Below are positions 16,083-25,640 of a stretch of 64,000 nucleotides of DNA, piece by piece. Positions within the stretch are counted from its first letter, which is position 1; the number at the start of each line of letters is the position of its first letter. Source of the stretch: Ascidiaceihabitans sp039975415 (GTDB taxonomy: Bacteria > Pseudomonadota > Alphaproteobacteria > Rhodobacterales > Rhodobacteraceae); assembly GCF_039975415.1 (NCBI RefSeq), contig NZ_JBDWHD010000004.1. One strand, written 5' to 3'. The position numbers were made by a program, and so were the translations under genes. The notes under the pieces were generated by a model that saw only the letters and a program-made list of their open reading frames with translations, made no database searches and was not told the origin of the DNA.

Positions 16083-18173
16083 TTAACCCACTGAAATCAA
16101 ACGAATAGCTTCATCCTGACGCATCAACCAAAGTAGAACACGGGCCGCCTGCCCCCTTGGGCTTTCCAAATCAGGATCTTCCGCCAGCAAACGTCGCGCA
16201 TCACTTTGGGCCACGGCCATCAGATCGGACTGCCGTTCCAGATCAGCGACTTTAAAGCGCGGAACACCCGATTGTGCGACCCCGATCAAATCCCCCGATC
16301 CACGCATTTGCAAATCTGTCTCGGCAATAACAAAACCGTCTTCCGTTTCACGCAGAACTTCCAGCCGCTTTTGTCCGGTTTCAGACAAAGGCGCTTGATA
16401 CATCAACAAACACGTTGATGCGGCATCCCCCCGTCCCACACGCCCACGCAGTTGGTGCAATTGGGCCAAACCAAAGGTTTCGGCACGCTCGATCACCATG
16501 ATCGTAGCATTTGGCACGTTTACACCGACTTCGATAACGGTCGTTGCAACCAGAACCTTGGTTTCTCCGGCTTGAAAGCGGGCCATGGCGGCATCTTTAT
16601 CCGCAGGTGGCATTTGTCCATGCACCAGCCCAACAACCCCTTCGCCAAGCGCAGCACGCAAGCGTTTGAAACGCTCTTCTGCCGCGGTTAGATCAACAAC
16701 TTCGCTTTCTTCCACCAACGGGCAGACCCAATAACACTGGCGCCCTTCTTTCATAACAGCGCGAAGACGATCCACAACCTCGTCGATGCGGCCCGTGCTG
16801 ACCAAGGCTGTGCGGATCGGTTTGCGGCCCGGGGGTTTTTCATCCAGAACCGACACATCCATGTCGCCATATTGGGCCAAGGCCAGCGACCTCGGAATAG
16901 GCGTCGCTGTCATAACCAACACATCCGCGTGGCGTCCCTTTTTGCCCAACTCGAGGCGCTGCCGAACCCCGAACCTGTGTTGTTCATCGACGATCGCCAA
17001 ACGCAAATCACGAAACACAACATCGTTTTGGAACACGGCATGTGTACCGACAAGAATTTGAATATCGCCCCGTGCCAGTGCCGCCAGCTTTGCGGCGCGT
17101 TCACGGCCTTTGTCGCGTCCTGTTAGGATGTCCAGAACGACGCCGGCGTCTTCAGCCATCGGCTGCAGCCCCTCCAGATGCTGACGGGCTAAAATTTCTG
17201 TCGGGGCCATCATCACACCCTGCCCTTGGGCTTCAACAGCCACCAAAAGGGCCATAAACGCGACCAGTGTTTTGCCAGCGCCAACATCGCCCTGCAGCAA
17301 TCGGTTCATACGGTCAGGGGATGCCATATCGTCGGAAATCTCGGAAATGGCACGGGATTGCGCCCCTGTCGGACGATAGGGCAACGCGGACAATACTTTC
17401 GATTGTAAAGTCCCTGTGGCGCGACTGATTTGGCCAGTCACTTTGCGTTCGTGTTGCCGCGCCAATGCCAACGTCAGCTGATGCGCCATCAATTCATCGT
17501 AAGCCAAGCGTTCCTTGGCCGGTGCAGTTGCTGCCATGTCCTTTAGGCTTTGGGGTTGATGTGCGGCCTCAATAGCGTCTCGAAATTCTGGCCACTTGGC
17601 CTGCATCTTTTGCGGGCCGTCAATCCATTCAGCCAAATCCGGCATCCTGCTTAACGCGCCTCTGGTTGCCTTGAACATTAGCTTTTGCGTGATGCCAGCG
17701 GTTAATGGATAGACCGGTTCAAAATCAGGAATATCACCTGCATCGTTTTCAGCCACCGCATGGTCGGGATGCACCATCTGGGCCATACTGTCGAACAATT
17801 CGACCCGCCCCGATACAACACGCCGCGACCCAGTCGGAAGGCTGCGCTCCAGATAATCGCCACGCGCGTGAAAATACACCAACTGAAACGTCGTTTCCGC
17901 ATCTTCCACCGTGATCCGATATGCCCCCCCTTTGTTTCGGGCGGGGCGATGTTGGCCGATTGTCACTGCAACAGTCACAACACCCGGCAGATCAGCGCCC
18001 TGAATCGTGTCGCGCAACCTTCGGTCGATGCCGGTATGTGGCAGCGTGAACAACAAATCGCGCGGCGCCTCGACACCCAGTTGGGTAAAATGCTTCGCCG
18101 TTTTGGGGCCGACCCCCTCCAGCGTTTCAAGCCCGGCGAAAAGCGGGAACAAAGACGCTGGCCGACCCGTCAT
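16083..18173 (-). CDS. recG: ATP-dependent DNA helicase RecG
   Basis: RecG remodels stalled replication forks and branched DNA. The 696-residue protein has the N-terminal wedge/OB region, then helicase motifs: Walker A GDVGAGKT, motif II VDEQHRFGVRQR, MTATPIPRSLAL, and the C-terminal QLRGRVGRGDAAS motif VI. The ATG at 18173 overlaps the ligA stop by 4 bases (ATGA); the frame is open to 18197. It is translationally coupled to ligA, giving a DNA-maintenance operon. Confidence 0.97.
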   Translation of the reverse strand: MTGRPASLFPLFAGLETLEGVGPKTAKHFTQLGVEAPRDLLFTLPHTGIDRRLRDTIQGADLPGVVTVAVTIGQHRPARNKGGAYRITVEDAETTFQLVYFHARGDYLERSLPTGSRRVVSGRVELFDSMAQMVHPDHAVAENDAGDIPDFEPVYPLTAGITQKLMFKATRGALSRMPDLAEWIDGPQKMQAKWPEFRDAIEAAHQPQSLKDMAATAPAKERLAYDELMAHQLTLALARQHERKVTGQISRATGTLQSKVLSALPYRPTGAQSRAISEISDDMASPDRMNRLLQGDVGAGKTLVAFMALLVAVEAQGQGVMMAPTEILARQHLEGLQPMAEDAGVVLDILTGRDKGRERAAKLAALARGDIQILVGTHAVFQNDVVFRDLRLAIVDEQHRFGVRQRLELGKKGRHADVLVMTATPIPRSLALAQYGDMDVSVLDEKPPGRKPIRTALVSTGRIDEVVDRLRAVMKEGRQCYWVCPLVEESEVVDLTAAEERFKRLRAALGEGVVGLVHGQMPPADKDAAMARFQAGETKVLVATTVIEVGVNVPNATIMVIERAETFGLAQLHQLRGRVGRGDAASTCLLMYQAPLSETGQKRLEVLRETEDGFVIAETDLQMRGSGDLIGVAQSGVPRFKVADLERQSDLMAVAQSDARRLLAEDPDLESPRGQAARVLLWLMRQDEAIRLISVG

Positions 18174-20290
18174 GCCGGTGCAATCAGGGCGATCCATTCC
18201 GCCTCAGTCAGGGTTTCAATGCCAAGGTCCGCGGCTTTTTTGGCCTTGGACCCTGCGCCTGGGCCCGCCACAAGAATATCCGTTTTTGCACTAACCGAAC
18301 CGGACACCTTCGCGCCCAGTCGTTCCGCTTGTGCCTTTGCTTCAGCACGGGTCAATTGTTCAAGTGTTCCAGTAAAAACCACAGTTTTTCCGGAAACAGG
18401 GCTGGCGGATGTATCGGGGCGCTTCGCGTCTTGCACCGATAACTGCGCAATCAATCGGTCAATAGCTGCGCGTTCATGGTCGTTTGCAAAGGCCGCAACC
18501 AACGATCCCGCCATCACAGCCCCCACCCCATCGACATCGATCAAATCGTCCCATGCAGGCCCGGCTTTATCCACAGCGTCATCTACAGCTGTCATCAACG
18601 CCTTCAAGGTCCCGTAATGCAGCGCCAACAAATTGGACGCGGCATCACCAACATGCCTTATGCCCAATGCAAAAAGGAATTTGGGCAATGGAATGGTGAG
18701 TTTTTCGTCGATGGCATCAAAAAGATTCGACGCAGATTTGTCGCCCCAGCCCTCGCGGTTTTTCAACTGTTGCAACCCTGTCTCGAACCGGGCCCGCAAG
18801 GTAAAGATATCCGAAGGTTCATTGATCCAACCATCAGTATGAAACTGTTCCACCTGTTTTGCACCCAAACCGTCAATATCAAAAGCCCCCCGACTGACGA
18901 AGTGTTTAAGTTTTTCAACGCGTTGCGCTGGACAAATCAAGCCGCCGGTGCACCGTCGCACGGCATCACCTGGTTCGCGCGGGGCGGCACTGTCGCACTC
19001 GGGACATGTCATTGGAAAGACAAAAGGAACTGAAAAGTCTGGCCGTTTTTTGATATCAACATCCGCAATTTTGGGGATCACATCGCCAGCGCGGTATACT
19101 TGAACCCAATCGCCTGCGCGGATGTCTTTACCGCCCCGGATGTCGCCGCCTTTGGCATCTTTGCCCGCAATGTAATCTTCATTGTGCAACGTGGCATTGG
19201 ACACAACAACACCCCCAACCGTCACAGGCGCCAAACGGGCCACGGGGCTTAGGGCGCCGGTCCGTCCGACTTGAATGTCGATGCCTTCCAATCGGGTCCA
19301 TGCCAATTCAGCCGGAAATTTATGCGCGATCGCCCACCTTGGTGTGGTAGACCGGAACCCCAAACGGTCCTGCAACGCCAGATCATCCACCTTGTAGACC
19401 ACGCCATCAATATCGTAGCCCAGCGACGCGCGCTGCTGTTCTATCAATGAATAATGCGCAATCAATTCGGACGGACCCGCACATAGTTTCGTCAGCGGAT
19501 TGGTCGAAAATCCGAAAGCTTCAAGACGCGCCACGGCCTGCCGTTGTGTCGTGGCCAATGGCGCAGAAAGGGCCCCCCAGGCATAGGCAAAAAACTTCAA
19601 AGGACGATCGCGGGTGATTTCTGCATTCAATTGACGCAACGATCCCGCTGCTGCATTGCGTGGATTTGCAAACATCTTGTCGCCGTTTGCTGCTTGGCGT
19701 GTATTCAAAGTCTCAAAATCGGAATGCGCCATATAGACTTCGCCGCGCACTTCCAAAATATCTGGCGCGTCCTTAATCCGTTCCGGCACATCAGATATCG
19801 TACGGGCGTTGGCCGTGACATTTTCCCCTACGGATCCATCACCCCGTGTCACCGCATGGATAAGTTCGCCCTTCTCATACCGCAAAGACAAAGACAGCCC
19901 ATCAATTTTGGGCTCCGCCGTATACCCGCCTAAAGCGGAATTTTGAATCCCCAAGTATTTGCATATCCGGGCATCGAAATCAGCAACGTCTTCGTCTGAA
20001 AACGCATTGCCCAGCGACAGCATTGCAACTTCATGGGTGATCTTGGAAAACCCGTCAGCGGGCGCAGCCCCCACCTGATCTGTTGCGCTGTCGATGCGTT
20101 TTAGGTCAGGAAACCTTGCCTCTATCGCAAGGTTGCGACTTTTCAAATTATCGTATTCAGCGTCCGAGATCACCGGAGCATCGTCCGTGTGGTAGGCCGA
20201 ATTCGCGTCGGACAAAACCTGAGCAAGACGCCGAAGTTCCGTTTCGGCGTCCAAGGCAGTTAAGAATTCAATATCTATTTCGGCAGTCAC
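18170..20290 (-). CDS. ligA: NAD-dependent DNA ligase
   Basis: LigA seals nicks in replication and repair, using NAD. The 706-residue protein has the adenylated Lys about residue 128 in AEPKIDGLSL, the N-terminal Ia-type domain with YHTDDAPVISDAEYD, a four-cysteine zinc finger (CPECDS through GLICPAQ), helix-hairpin-helix repeats and a C-terminal BRCT domain starting near SPVSGKTVVFTGTL. GTG start at 20290. It is followed by recG with a 4-base overlap. Confidence 0.97.
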   Translation of the reverse strand: MTAEIDIEFLTALDAETELRRLAQVLSDANSAYHTDDAPVISDAEYDNLKSRNLAIEARFPDLKRIDSATDQVGAAPADGFSKITHEVAMLSLGNAFSDEDVADFDARICKYLGIQNSALGGYTAEPKIDGLSLSLRYEKGELIHAVTRGDGSVGENVTANARTISDVPERIKDAPDILEVRGEVYMAHSDFETLNTRQAANGDKMFANPRNAAAGSLRQLNAEITRDRPLKFFAYAWGALSAPLATTQRQAVARLEAFGFSTNPLTKLCAGPSELIAHYSLIEQQRASLGYDIDGVVYKVDDLALQDRLGFRSTTPRWAIAHKFPAELAWTRLEGIDIQVGRTGALSPVARLAPVTVGGVVVSNATLHNEDYIAGKDAKGGDIRGGKDIRAGDWVQVYRAGDVIPKIADVDIKKRPDFSVPFVFPMTCPECDSAAPREPGDAVRRCTGGLICPAQRVEKLKHFVSRGAFDIDGLGAKQVEQFHTDGWINEPSDIFTLRARFETGLQQLKNREGWGDKSASNLFDAIDEKLTIPLPKFLFALGIRHVGDAASNLLALHYGTLKALMTAVDDAVDKAGPAWDDLIDVDGVGAVMAGSLVAAFANDHERAAIDRLIAQLSVQDAKRPDTSASPVSGKTVVFTGTLEQLTRAEAKAQAERLGAKVSGSVSAKTDILVAGPGAGSKAKKAADLGIETLTEAEWIALIAPA

Positions 20291-20407
20291 TGATGCTTTC
20301 CCGGTCTTTTTAATACCAATATGCGGCAGGCGGGATGGCGTCCAGCGGGTTTCATAGACGATCTATGCCAGGTATTCCAAATTGGTCAAACGTCAGACGT
20401 AGAACGC

Positions 20408-20435
20408 AAAACGCAGCCCATCAGGCTGCGTTTTT
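20408..20435 (-). terminator. Terminator after ctrA (bidirectional hairpin)
   Basis: AAAACGCAGCC pairs with GGCTGCGTTTT around a 5-base loop, 22 bases past the ctrA stop. T-runs occur on both strands (TTTT on minus, TTTTT on plus). Confidence 0.75.
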
Positions 20436-20456
20436 ACTTGATAGAGGGGTGCGAAG

Positions 20457-21176
20457 TTAGGCGCCGACCGCAATACGGTGGTCATCCGTAGCGCTTGCAG
20501 GTTCCGGATCACGCAAAACATACCCACGCCCCCAAACCGTTTCGATGTAATTGTCACCGTCGGTGGCCGTGCTTAGTTTTTTGCGTAATTTACAGATGAA
20601 AACGTCAATAATTTTCAATTCCGGTTCGTCCATGCCGCCATACAGATGGTTTAGGAACATTTCCTTGGTCAAAGTTGTGCCTTTGCGTAGGCTCAAGAGT
20701 TCGAGCATCTGGTATTCTTTGCCCGTCAGATGCACTGTCTTGTTGTCGACGCTGACCGTTTTGGCATCCAGATTGACCGAAATTTGACCGGTGTTGATCA
20801 CAGATTGGGAATGCCCCTTTGACCGGCGGATAATGGCGTGAATACGCGCCACCAATTCTTCACGGTGGAACGGCTTTGTCAGATAATCATCTGCACCAAA
20901 ACCGAAACCTTTTATTTTGTTTTCCGTGTCATCAGCGCCGGACAAAATCAGGATAGGCGTTTCAATGCGGGCCAATCGCAACTGGCGTAGAACATCGTGA
21001 CCATTCATATCAGGCAAATCAAGATCAAGCAGGATCAAATCATAATCATATAATTTGGCCAGATCGATCCCCTCCTCGCCAAGATCCGTTGCATAGACGT
21101 TTAGATTGGCATGAGTAAGCATCAGTTCGATGCTTTTTGATGTTGTGGGGTCGTCTTCAACCAGCAGTACACGCAT
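20457..21176 (-). CDS. ctrA: Cell-cycle/motility response regulator CtrA
   Basis: An OmpR-family regulator of 239 residues. The receiver domain has the acidic pocket VEDD, the phosphorylated Asp51 in LLDLDLPD, and the Lys in LTKPF. The DNA-binding winged helix carries LTGKEYQMLELLSLRKGTTL and the CtrA signature GGMDEPELKIIDVFICKLRKK. In Rhodobacterales CtrA is usually non-essential and controls motility, gene-transfer-agent and quorum-related genes. It is preceded on the same strand by sciP, whose product inhibits CtrA activation in Caulobacter. Confidence 0.96.
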   Translation of the reverse strand: MRVLLVEDDPTTSKSIELMLTHANLNVYATDLGEEGIDLAKLYDYDLILLDLDLPDMNGHDVLRQLRLARIETPILILSGADDTENKIKGFGFGADDYLTKPFHREELVARIHAIIRRSKGHSQSVINTGQISVNLDAKTVSVDNKTVHLTGKEYQMLELLSLRKGTTLTKEMFLNHLYGGMDEPELKIIDVFICKLRKKLSTATDGDNYIETVWGRGYVLRDPEPASATDDHRIAVGA

Positions 21177-21234
21177 GTATTTGTCTCCGCTTCACATGGG
21201 GTTCGCGTTGATCTCAATCGTGACTAATAAAGGT

Positions 21235-21256
21235 TAATCACACGTTACCGTGATTA
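21235..21256. promoter_or_regulatory. Perfect inverted repeat upstream of ctrA
   Basis: TAATCAC, 8 bases, GTGATTA, centred about 70 bases upstream of the ctrA start and 20 bases after the sciP stop. It is a dyad suited to a dimeric regulator. It does not fit the TTAA-N7-TTAA CtrA box exactly, so the binder is unknown. Confidence 0.5.
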
Positions 21257-21274
21257 GATTAATAGCATAACAAC

Positions 21275-21553
21275 TTAAAGTTGTCTATACTTCTGTAACG
21301 CAGTCGCCTTCAACGCCGCCTCGCCGTGCACACTGACCGCACGCACCCATTCTTTGAATTCATCTTCGCTAAGCTGGTATTTCTGCAAAGCAATTTCTTC
21401 AGAAATCAAACCATATAGAACGCCGCGCACAACAGCTGCTTTGCGCGAAGCCACCCAACGCCTTGTTTTCGCATCAGGCAAATCAGCCTGCGTCATCACT
21501 GATCCATCAGGCAAATTTATCGCCCGGGGCCCTTCTACCTTTTTCAGATACAT
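21275..21553 (-). CDS. sciP: CtrA inhibitor SciP (DUF1153)
   Basis: A 92-residue helix-turn-helix protein. The family signature is clear: LPDGSVMTQADLPDAKTRRW, followed by VASRKAAVVRGVLYGLIS and LSEDEFKEWVRAVSVHG, ending KATALQKYRQ. In Caulobacter SciP binds CtrA and prevents it from recruiting RNA polymerase in G1. Here it is upstream of ctrA on the same strand, 98 bases apart, an arrangement that would let inhibitor and target be made together. Assignment by sequence similarity from memory. Confidence 0.9.
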   Translation of the reverse strand: MYLKKVEGPRAINLPDGSVMTQADLPDAKTRRWVASRKAAVVRGVLYGLISEEIALQKYQLSEDEFKEWVRAVSVHGEAALKATALQKYRQL

Positions 21554-21677
21554 TTTTTATCTCGATCCATTGCACTTAAGGCTACAATGGCCCAAATGCG
21601 CTTAATGACCTGTGAAGCTTGACGATGAGAGTAATTAGGATTTTCATCGATTGCGAACGACCTACCTGGAGACCACA

Positions 21678-22820
21678 ATGCCCTTGGACCAAGATAAACC
21701 ACTGAATTCTTTGGGTTTTGCGAAACACCCGTCCGAGACCCGCGTGGTTGTGGCAATGTCTGGCGGCGTCGACAGTTCGGTTGTTGCAGCAATGTTGGCC
21801 GAAGAAGGTTACGATGTGGTCGGTGTTACGTTGCAACTTTACGATCATGGCGCGGCTCTGGCCAAACAAGGTGCGTGCTGCGCAGGCCTTGATATACACG
21901 ACGCGCGGCGCGTGGCGGAAACCATGGGGTTTCCGCACTACGTGTTAGATTATGAGAACGTCTTCAAAGACGCGGTCATCGACGAATTCGCCGACAGCTA
22001 TCTTGGCGGTGCGACACCTGTCCCTTGCATTCGGTGTAATGAACGCGTGAAATTCAAAGACCTGCTTGAGACCGCAAAAGATCTGGAAGCTGACTGTATG
22101 GCGACCGGTCACTACATCCAAAGGTTGAGTGGATCTGAGGGGCCAGAACTACATTCAGCCGCAGATGCAGCCCGAGATCAAAGTTACTTTTTGTTTTCTA
22201 CCACCCGCGAACAGCTGTCTTATCTACGATTCCCCTTGGGCCATTTACCAACAAAAGACGAAACACGGGCGCTGGCCGCGAAATATGGCCTCAGCGTTGC
22301 TGACAAACCGGATAGTCAGGATATCTGTTTTGTCCCTAACGGTGACTATGCGTCGGTCATTCGCAAACTGCGGCCCGAAGCGGCGGCCCCGGGCGATATC
22401 GTGGACACGGCGGGCACTGTTCTGGCGCAACACGACGGTGTCATCAACTACACCATTGGCCAGCGCCGTGGCTTGGGGATCGGTGGATTGTCCGATCCGC
22501 TGTATGTTGTGAAACTGGATGCAGACAGCCGTCAGGTTGTGGTTGGTCCTAAATCGATGCTGGCGACCCGCAGTGTGCCGGTGCGTGAAATCAATTGGCT
22601 GGGAGACACGTCATTTGACAGCCAACCCGAATGGCATCTGGCTGTTAAGGTCCGGTCAACCCGTCCGCCCACTGACGCAATCCTGCGACCATTGTCGGCA
22701 ACGACTGCAACCGTTGAACTGGTCGCCGCAGAGGAAGGCGTGTCCCCCGGTCAGGCATGTGTGTTCTACGACCGCGACAGTTCTCGCATCTTTGGTGGCG
22801 GTTGGATTCACAAGGGATAG
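21678..22820 (+). CDS. mnmA: tRNA-specific 2-thiouridylase
   Basis: MnmA thiolates U34 of tRNA(Lys, Glu, Gln). The 380-residue protein has the PP-loop AMSGGVDSSVVAA, the first catalytic Cys in PVPCIRCNERVKF and the second in DSQDICFVPNGDY, followed by the TIGQRRGLGI segment and the C-terminal beta-barrel. I use the ATG at 21678 after TGGAG; the frame is open to 21651. The stop codon lies within a perfect 16-base tandem duplication. Confidence 0.97.
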   Translation: MPLDQDKPLNSLGFAKHPSETRVVVAMSGGVDSSVVAAMLAEEGYDVVGVTLQLYDHGAALAKQGACCAGLDIHDARRVAETMGFPHYVLDYENVFKDAVIDEFADSYLGGATPVPCIRCNERVKFKDLLETAKDLEADCMATGHYIQRLSGSEGPELHSAADAARDQSYFLFSTTREQLSYLRFPLGHLPTKDETRALAAKYGLSVADKPDSQDICFVPNGDYASVIRKLRPEAAAPGDIVDTAGTVLAQHDGVINYTIGQRRGLGIGGLSDPLYVVKLDADSRQVVVGPKSMLATRSVPVREINWLGDTSFDSQPEWHLAVKVRSTRPPTDAILRPLSATTATVELVAAEEGVSPGQACVFYDRDSSRIFGGGWIHKG

Positions 22821-22845
22821 GTCGTTTGGGGGATAGGTCGTTTGG
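22814..22845 (+). repeat. 16-bp perfect tandem duplication over the mnmA stop
   Basis: GGGATAGGTCGTTTGG occurs twice head to tail at 22814 and 22830. The first copy includes the mnmA TAG. Confidence 0.95.
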
Positions 22846-22897
22846 GGCGCTGCCCCCGGCCTGCGGCCTCCCCCGGGATATTTTTAGCGAAAAGAAA
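22841..22897 (+). repeat. GC-rich intergenic repeat, copy C
   Basis: It reads TTTGGGGCGCTGCCCCCGGC, then CTGCGGCCTCCCCCGGGATA and TTTTTAGCGAAAAGAAA. The last half closely matches copy A on the opposite strand (CCCCCCGGGATATTTCTGGC, then GAAAAGAA). It sits between the convergent mnmA and lpxB genes. Confidence 0.75.
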
Positions 22898-22898
22898 C

Positions 22899-24065
22899 TT
22901 AAAGCCGTTTCAGAACTGCTTTTGCAGCACGCAGACCGGGGTCTTCACCACCTTCACCCAACTTTTGCATCGTATCAGCCATCGCTTTCAACTGAAGCGT
23001 GGGGTCTTGCATCAAGCCCCTTAACCCATCCGCGATGAGGTCTGCACGGCAGTTTTCAGCGACAAATTCCGGAACATGCCGCGTGTCGCTGACCAGATTG
23101 ATAAGGTTGCCAGTATCCGTGATCACCATCCGTTTGATAATCTGGCGGCTGATCCACCCCATATCAAACACACTGACCATCGGGGTACGTGCTGCGGACA
23201 ATTCCAAAGCGACCGTGCCGGACACGGCCAAAGCAAAGTCAGCGGCCGCAAAAGCGTCCCGCTTTTCGGCCTGGGCCTGTCCCAACGGTTTTTCCCGCGG
23301 GTCTAAAAGAACCGAAGGCACAGCCCAGGACCGCGCCATGTCTTCCACCAGTCCCGCCACGGGACCTGCCGCAGGCACAAGCACCTTCATGTTAGGATGT
23401 TGTGGCGCAAGGTGCGCCAAAGTTTCGCCCAAAACAGGCCCCAACCGTGTAACTTCGCTGCGCCGTGATCCGGGCAACAGCAACAAAAGCGGTGCGGCAT
23501 CATCCAGATTGTGCCGTACTTTGAAAGATGCAGCGTCTTGCGCGGACACCTTGGGTTCGCTGACCACAGGATGGCCGACAAAATCGCATTCCATGCCTGC
23601 GGCTTCCATGTAGGGTGGCTCAAAGGGAAACAGCGCCAGAACGTGGTCGATCACTTTTGCCATTTTTGCAGCACGCCCCGGGCGCCACGCCCAAACCGTC
23701 GGGGCCACATAATGGACGCAGCGGATATCTGACGCGGCCTTGACCTGACTGGCGACCCGCAAACAAAAATCCGGACTGTCGATGGTGATCAGAACGTCAG
23801 GCGCCATGGCGACAACGGCTTGAGCTGTATCGCGGATGCGCCGTTTCAATTGGCGGTACTTAGGCAAAATTTCGGCGATGCCCATGAGACTGAGTTCGTT
23901 CATATCAAAACGACTGCTCAGCCCTTGGGCTTGCATGTGTTCGCCCCCAACACCGTCGAATGCCACATCGGGCCTGAGCTGCTTCAACCCAGTCATCAAA
24001 GCCCCGCCCAGCTTGTCGCCGGATGGTTCGCCTGCGATCACAAAGACACGCAACGGATCACTCAC
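22899..24065 (-). CDS. lpxB: Lipid-A-disaccharide synthase
   Basis: LpxB joins UDP-2,3-diacylglucosamine and lipid X at the inner membrane to form the lipid A disaccharide. The 388-residue protein has FVIAGEPSGDKLGG at the start, the ELSLMGIAEILP segment, the conserved IDSPDFCLR and YVAPTVWAWRPGRA motifs, and LLLLPGSRRSEV. The GTG at 24065 overlaps the lpxI stop by 8 bases; the frame is open upstream but inside lpxI. It is the last gene of the lipid A cluster. Confidence 0.96.
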   Translation of the reverse strand: MSDPLRVFVIAGEPSGDKLGGALMTGLKQLRPDVAFDGVGGEHMQAQGLSSRFDMNELSLMGIAEILPKYRQLKRRIRDTAQAVVAMAPDVLITIDSPDFCLRVASQVKAASDIRCVHYVAPTVWAWRPGRAAKMAKVIDHVLALFPFEPPYMEAAGMECDFVGHPVVSEPKVSAQDAASFKVRHNLDDAAPLLLLLPGSRRSEVTRLGPVLGETLAHLAPQHPNMKVLVPAAGPVAGLVEDMARSWAVPSVLLDPREKPLGQAQAEKRDAFAAADFALAVSGTVALELSAARTPMVSVFDMGWISRQIIKRMVITDTGNLINLVSDTRHVPEFVAENCRADLIADGLRGLMQDPTLQLKAMADTMQKLGEGGEDPGLRAAKAVLKRL

Positions 24066-24849
24066 CGCTGCGCGCCCAAAGAACGATGTCCGCATTATTT
24101 GCGAGTTCCACACAGCGATCCTGTTCCAGAACAATCACGTCGCCTGCGTCAATAACAATGCCTGCAAGCTCTGCTTTTATGACTGCCAAAATAGTATCAG
24201 GGCCGATCGTCGGCATATCGGCGCGCGTGTCTTGTCCCAATTTTGGCCCCTTGATCAGGACGCCGTGTTTGCGCAGCGGGGTTTGCGGCAGATGTGCCAA
24301 CAAGAAGTCTGTGCCGCCGATGGTTTCCATGCCCAAAAGCTGGCCTCCCCCTGTCACGCAAGCTTGCCCAACGTCCATAGGTGCCAATGCCGCCAAAACA
24401 TCCGCGCCAAGCTTGGCATCTTTGCGCATTTGCGCATCGGGCCATTTTTCAGACAGGACACCGGGCTGTGCAACAAGATCAGGTGCCAATTCATGCGCGG
24501 CGCGGACCGTGAACCCGGTTTGCTCAAAAAGCCCCATGATCGCACGAAGCGCCCCATCATCCCCCGCACCTAGAGCACCCGCAATCAAAGGGACCAAGGG
24601 TTTAGTATGTTCGTCCAACGCGTTCGGGTCCAGCACGGGGCGATCAATTGCACCGCAAAGACACACGTCCGTGACACCGTGGTGGCCAAGTTCAATCAAA
24701 AGCGTTCCAAGTGTTTCAAGCCGAAACGTCAGATCAACATCCAAGCCGTCGGGAACCGATCCCGCCATAGCGCAGACAAGCGGGAATTCGGGCTGCGCCT
24801 GCGCAACCTTTGCAGGCAGTGCGCCAGAACCACAAATCAGCGCAAGCAT
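24058..24849 (-). CDS. lpxI: UDP-2,3-diacylglucosamine pyrophosphatase LpxI
   Basis: LpxI (formerly DUF1009) hydrolyses UDP-2,3-diacylglucosamine to lipid X, replacing LpxH in many alphaproteobacteria. The 263-residue protein shows the family features ICGSGALP at the start, VCLCGAIDRP, the DDGALRAIMGLFEQTGF helix, and a C-terminal GPKLGQDTRADMPTIGPDT stretch with likely metal ligands. It overlaps lpxA by one base and lpxB by eight, placing it exactly between the enzymes before and after it in the pathway. Confidence 0.95.
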   Translation of the reverse strand: MLALICGSGALPAKVAQAQPEFPLVCAMAGSVPDGLDVDLTFRLETLGTLLIELGHHGVTDVCLCGAIDRPVLDPNALDEHTKPLVPLIAGALGAGDDGALRAIMGLFEQTGFTVRAAHELAPDLVAQPGVLSEKWPDAQMRKDAKLGADVLAALAPMDVGQACVTGGGQLLGMETIGGTDFLLAHLPQTPLRKHGVLIKGPKLGQDTRADMPTIGPDTILAVIKAELAGIVIDAGDVIVLEQDRCVELANNADIVLWARSGE

Positions 24850-25640
24850 CAGCGCGGCGTCAGGAACGACCGGTCACTGTCGCCCATCACAAAGTCTACG
24901 ATTTCTTTTACAAAACTGCTGTCCGTCTCAGCCCCAAGACGTGCAGCACGGTCGTGAAACGTACCCTCGCCCTGCGCCAACATCTGGAAAGCCGCCCGCA
25001 ATGCCGTGATGTCGGACCGTACAACCCCACGCCGTTTCAGCCCGACAAGGTTCAGACCGTCCAATTCGCCGCGTGGCGCCTGCACAAGGCCGTAAGGAAT
25101 GACGTCGTTTGTCACCATGGTCACCGCGCCAATAATGGCACCCTTTCCGATGCGCACAAACTGATGAATGCCGGCAAGCCCGCCCACAATCACATCGTCT
25201 TCCAAGACACAGTGTCCCGCGATCGCGGCAGAATTCACAACAATGACACGGTTGCCTACAATCGCATCATGGGCGATGTGACACCCCGCCATAAACAGGC
25301 CGTCGTCGCCGATCTTGGTGACGCCGCCGCCCCCTTCGGTGCCCGCGTTCATGGTGACATGTTCCCGAATACGGTTCCGCGCACCGATCTGCAAAGCAGA
25401 GCTTTCGCCTTTGAACTTCAGATCCTGTGGAATTTCCCCGATGACCGCAAAAGAAAAAATCATCGTGCCTTCGCCGACCGTCGTTTTGCCAGTCACCACC
25501 ACATGGCTTTTCAGTTCCACATCGGGGCCCAGAACAACGTCAGGACCAACCACGCAAAATGGGCCGACTTTGGCTGTGGGATCAATGACAGCGCCGATTT
25601 CTATTACAGCTGAAGGGTGAACATTGTGCATGGCACTCAT
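24849..25640 (-). CDS. lpxA: UDP-N-acetylglucosamine O-acyltransferase
   Basis: LpxA adds the first hydroxyacyl chain to UDP-GlcNAc. The 263-residue protein is a left-handed beta helix of hexapeptide repeats (for example VIEIGAVIDPTAKVGPFCVV), with the expected HVTMNAGTEGGGG loop, GCHIAHDAIVGN carrying the catalytic His, and a C-terminal helical domain. The ATG overlaps the fabZ stop by 4 bases. Confidence 0.97.
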   Translation of the reverse strand: MSAMHNVHPSAVIEIGAVIDPTAKVGPFCVVGPDVVLGPDVELKSHVVVTGKTTVGEGTMIFSFAVIGEIPQDLKFKGESSALQIGARNRIREHVTMNAGTEGGGGVTKIGDDGLFMAGCHIAHDAIVGNRVIVVNSAAIAGHCVLEDDVIVGGLAGIHQFVRIGKGAIIGAVTMVTNDVIPYGLVQAPRGELDGLNLVGLKRRGVVRSDITALRAAFQMLAQGEGTFHDRAARLGAETDSSFVKEIVDFVMGDSDRSFLTPR

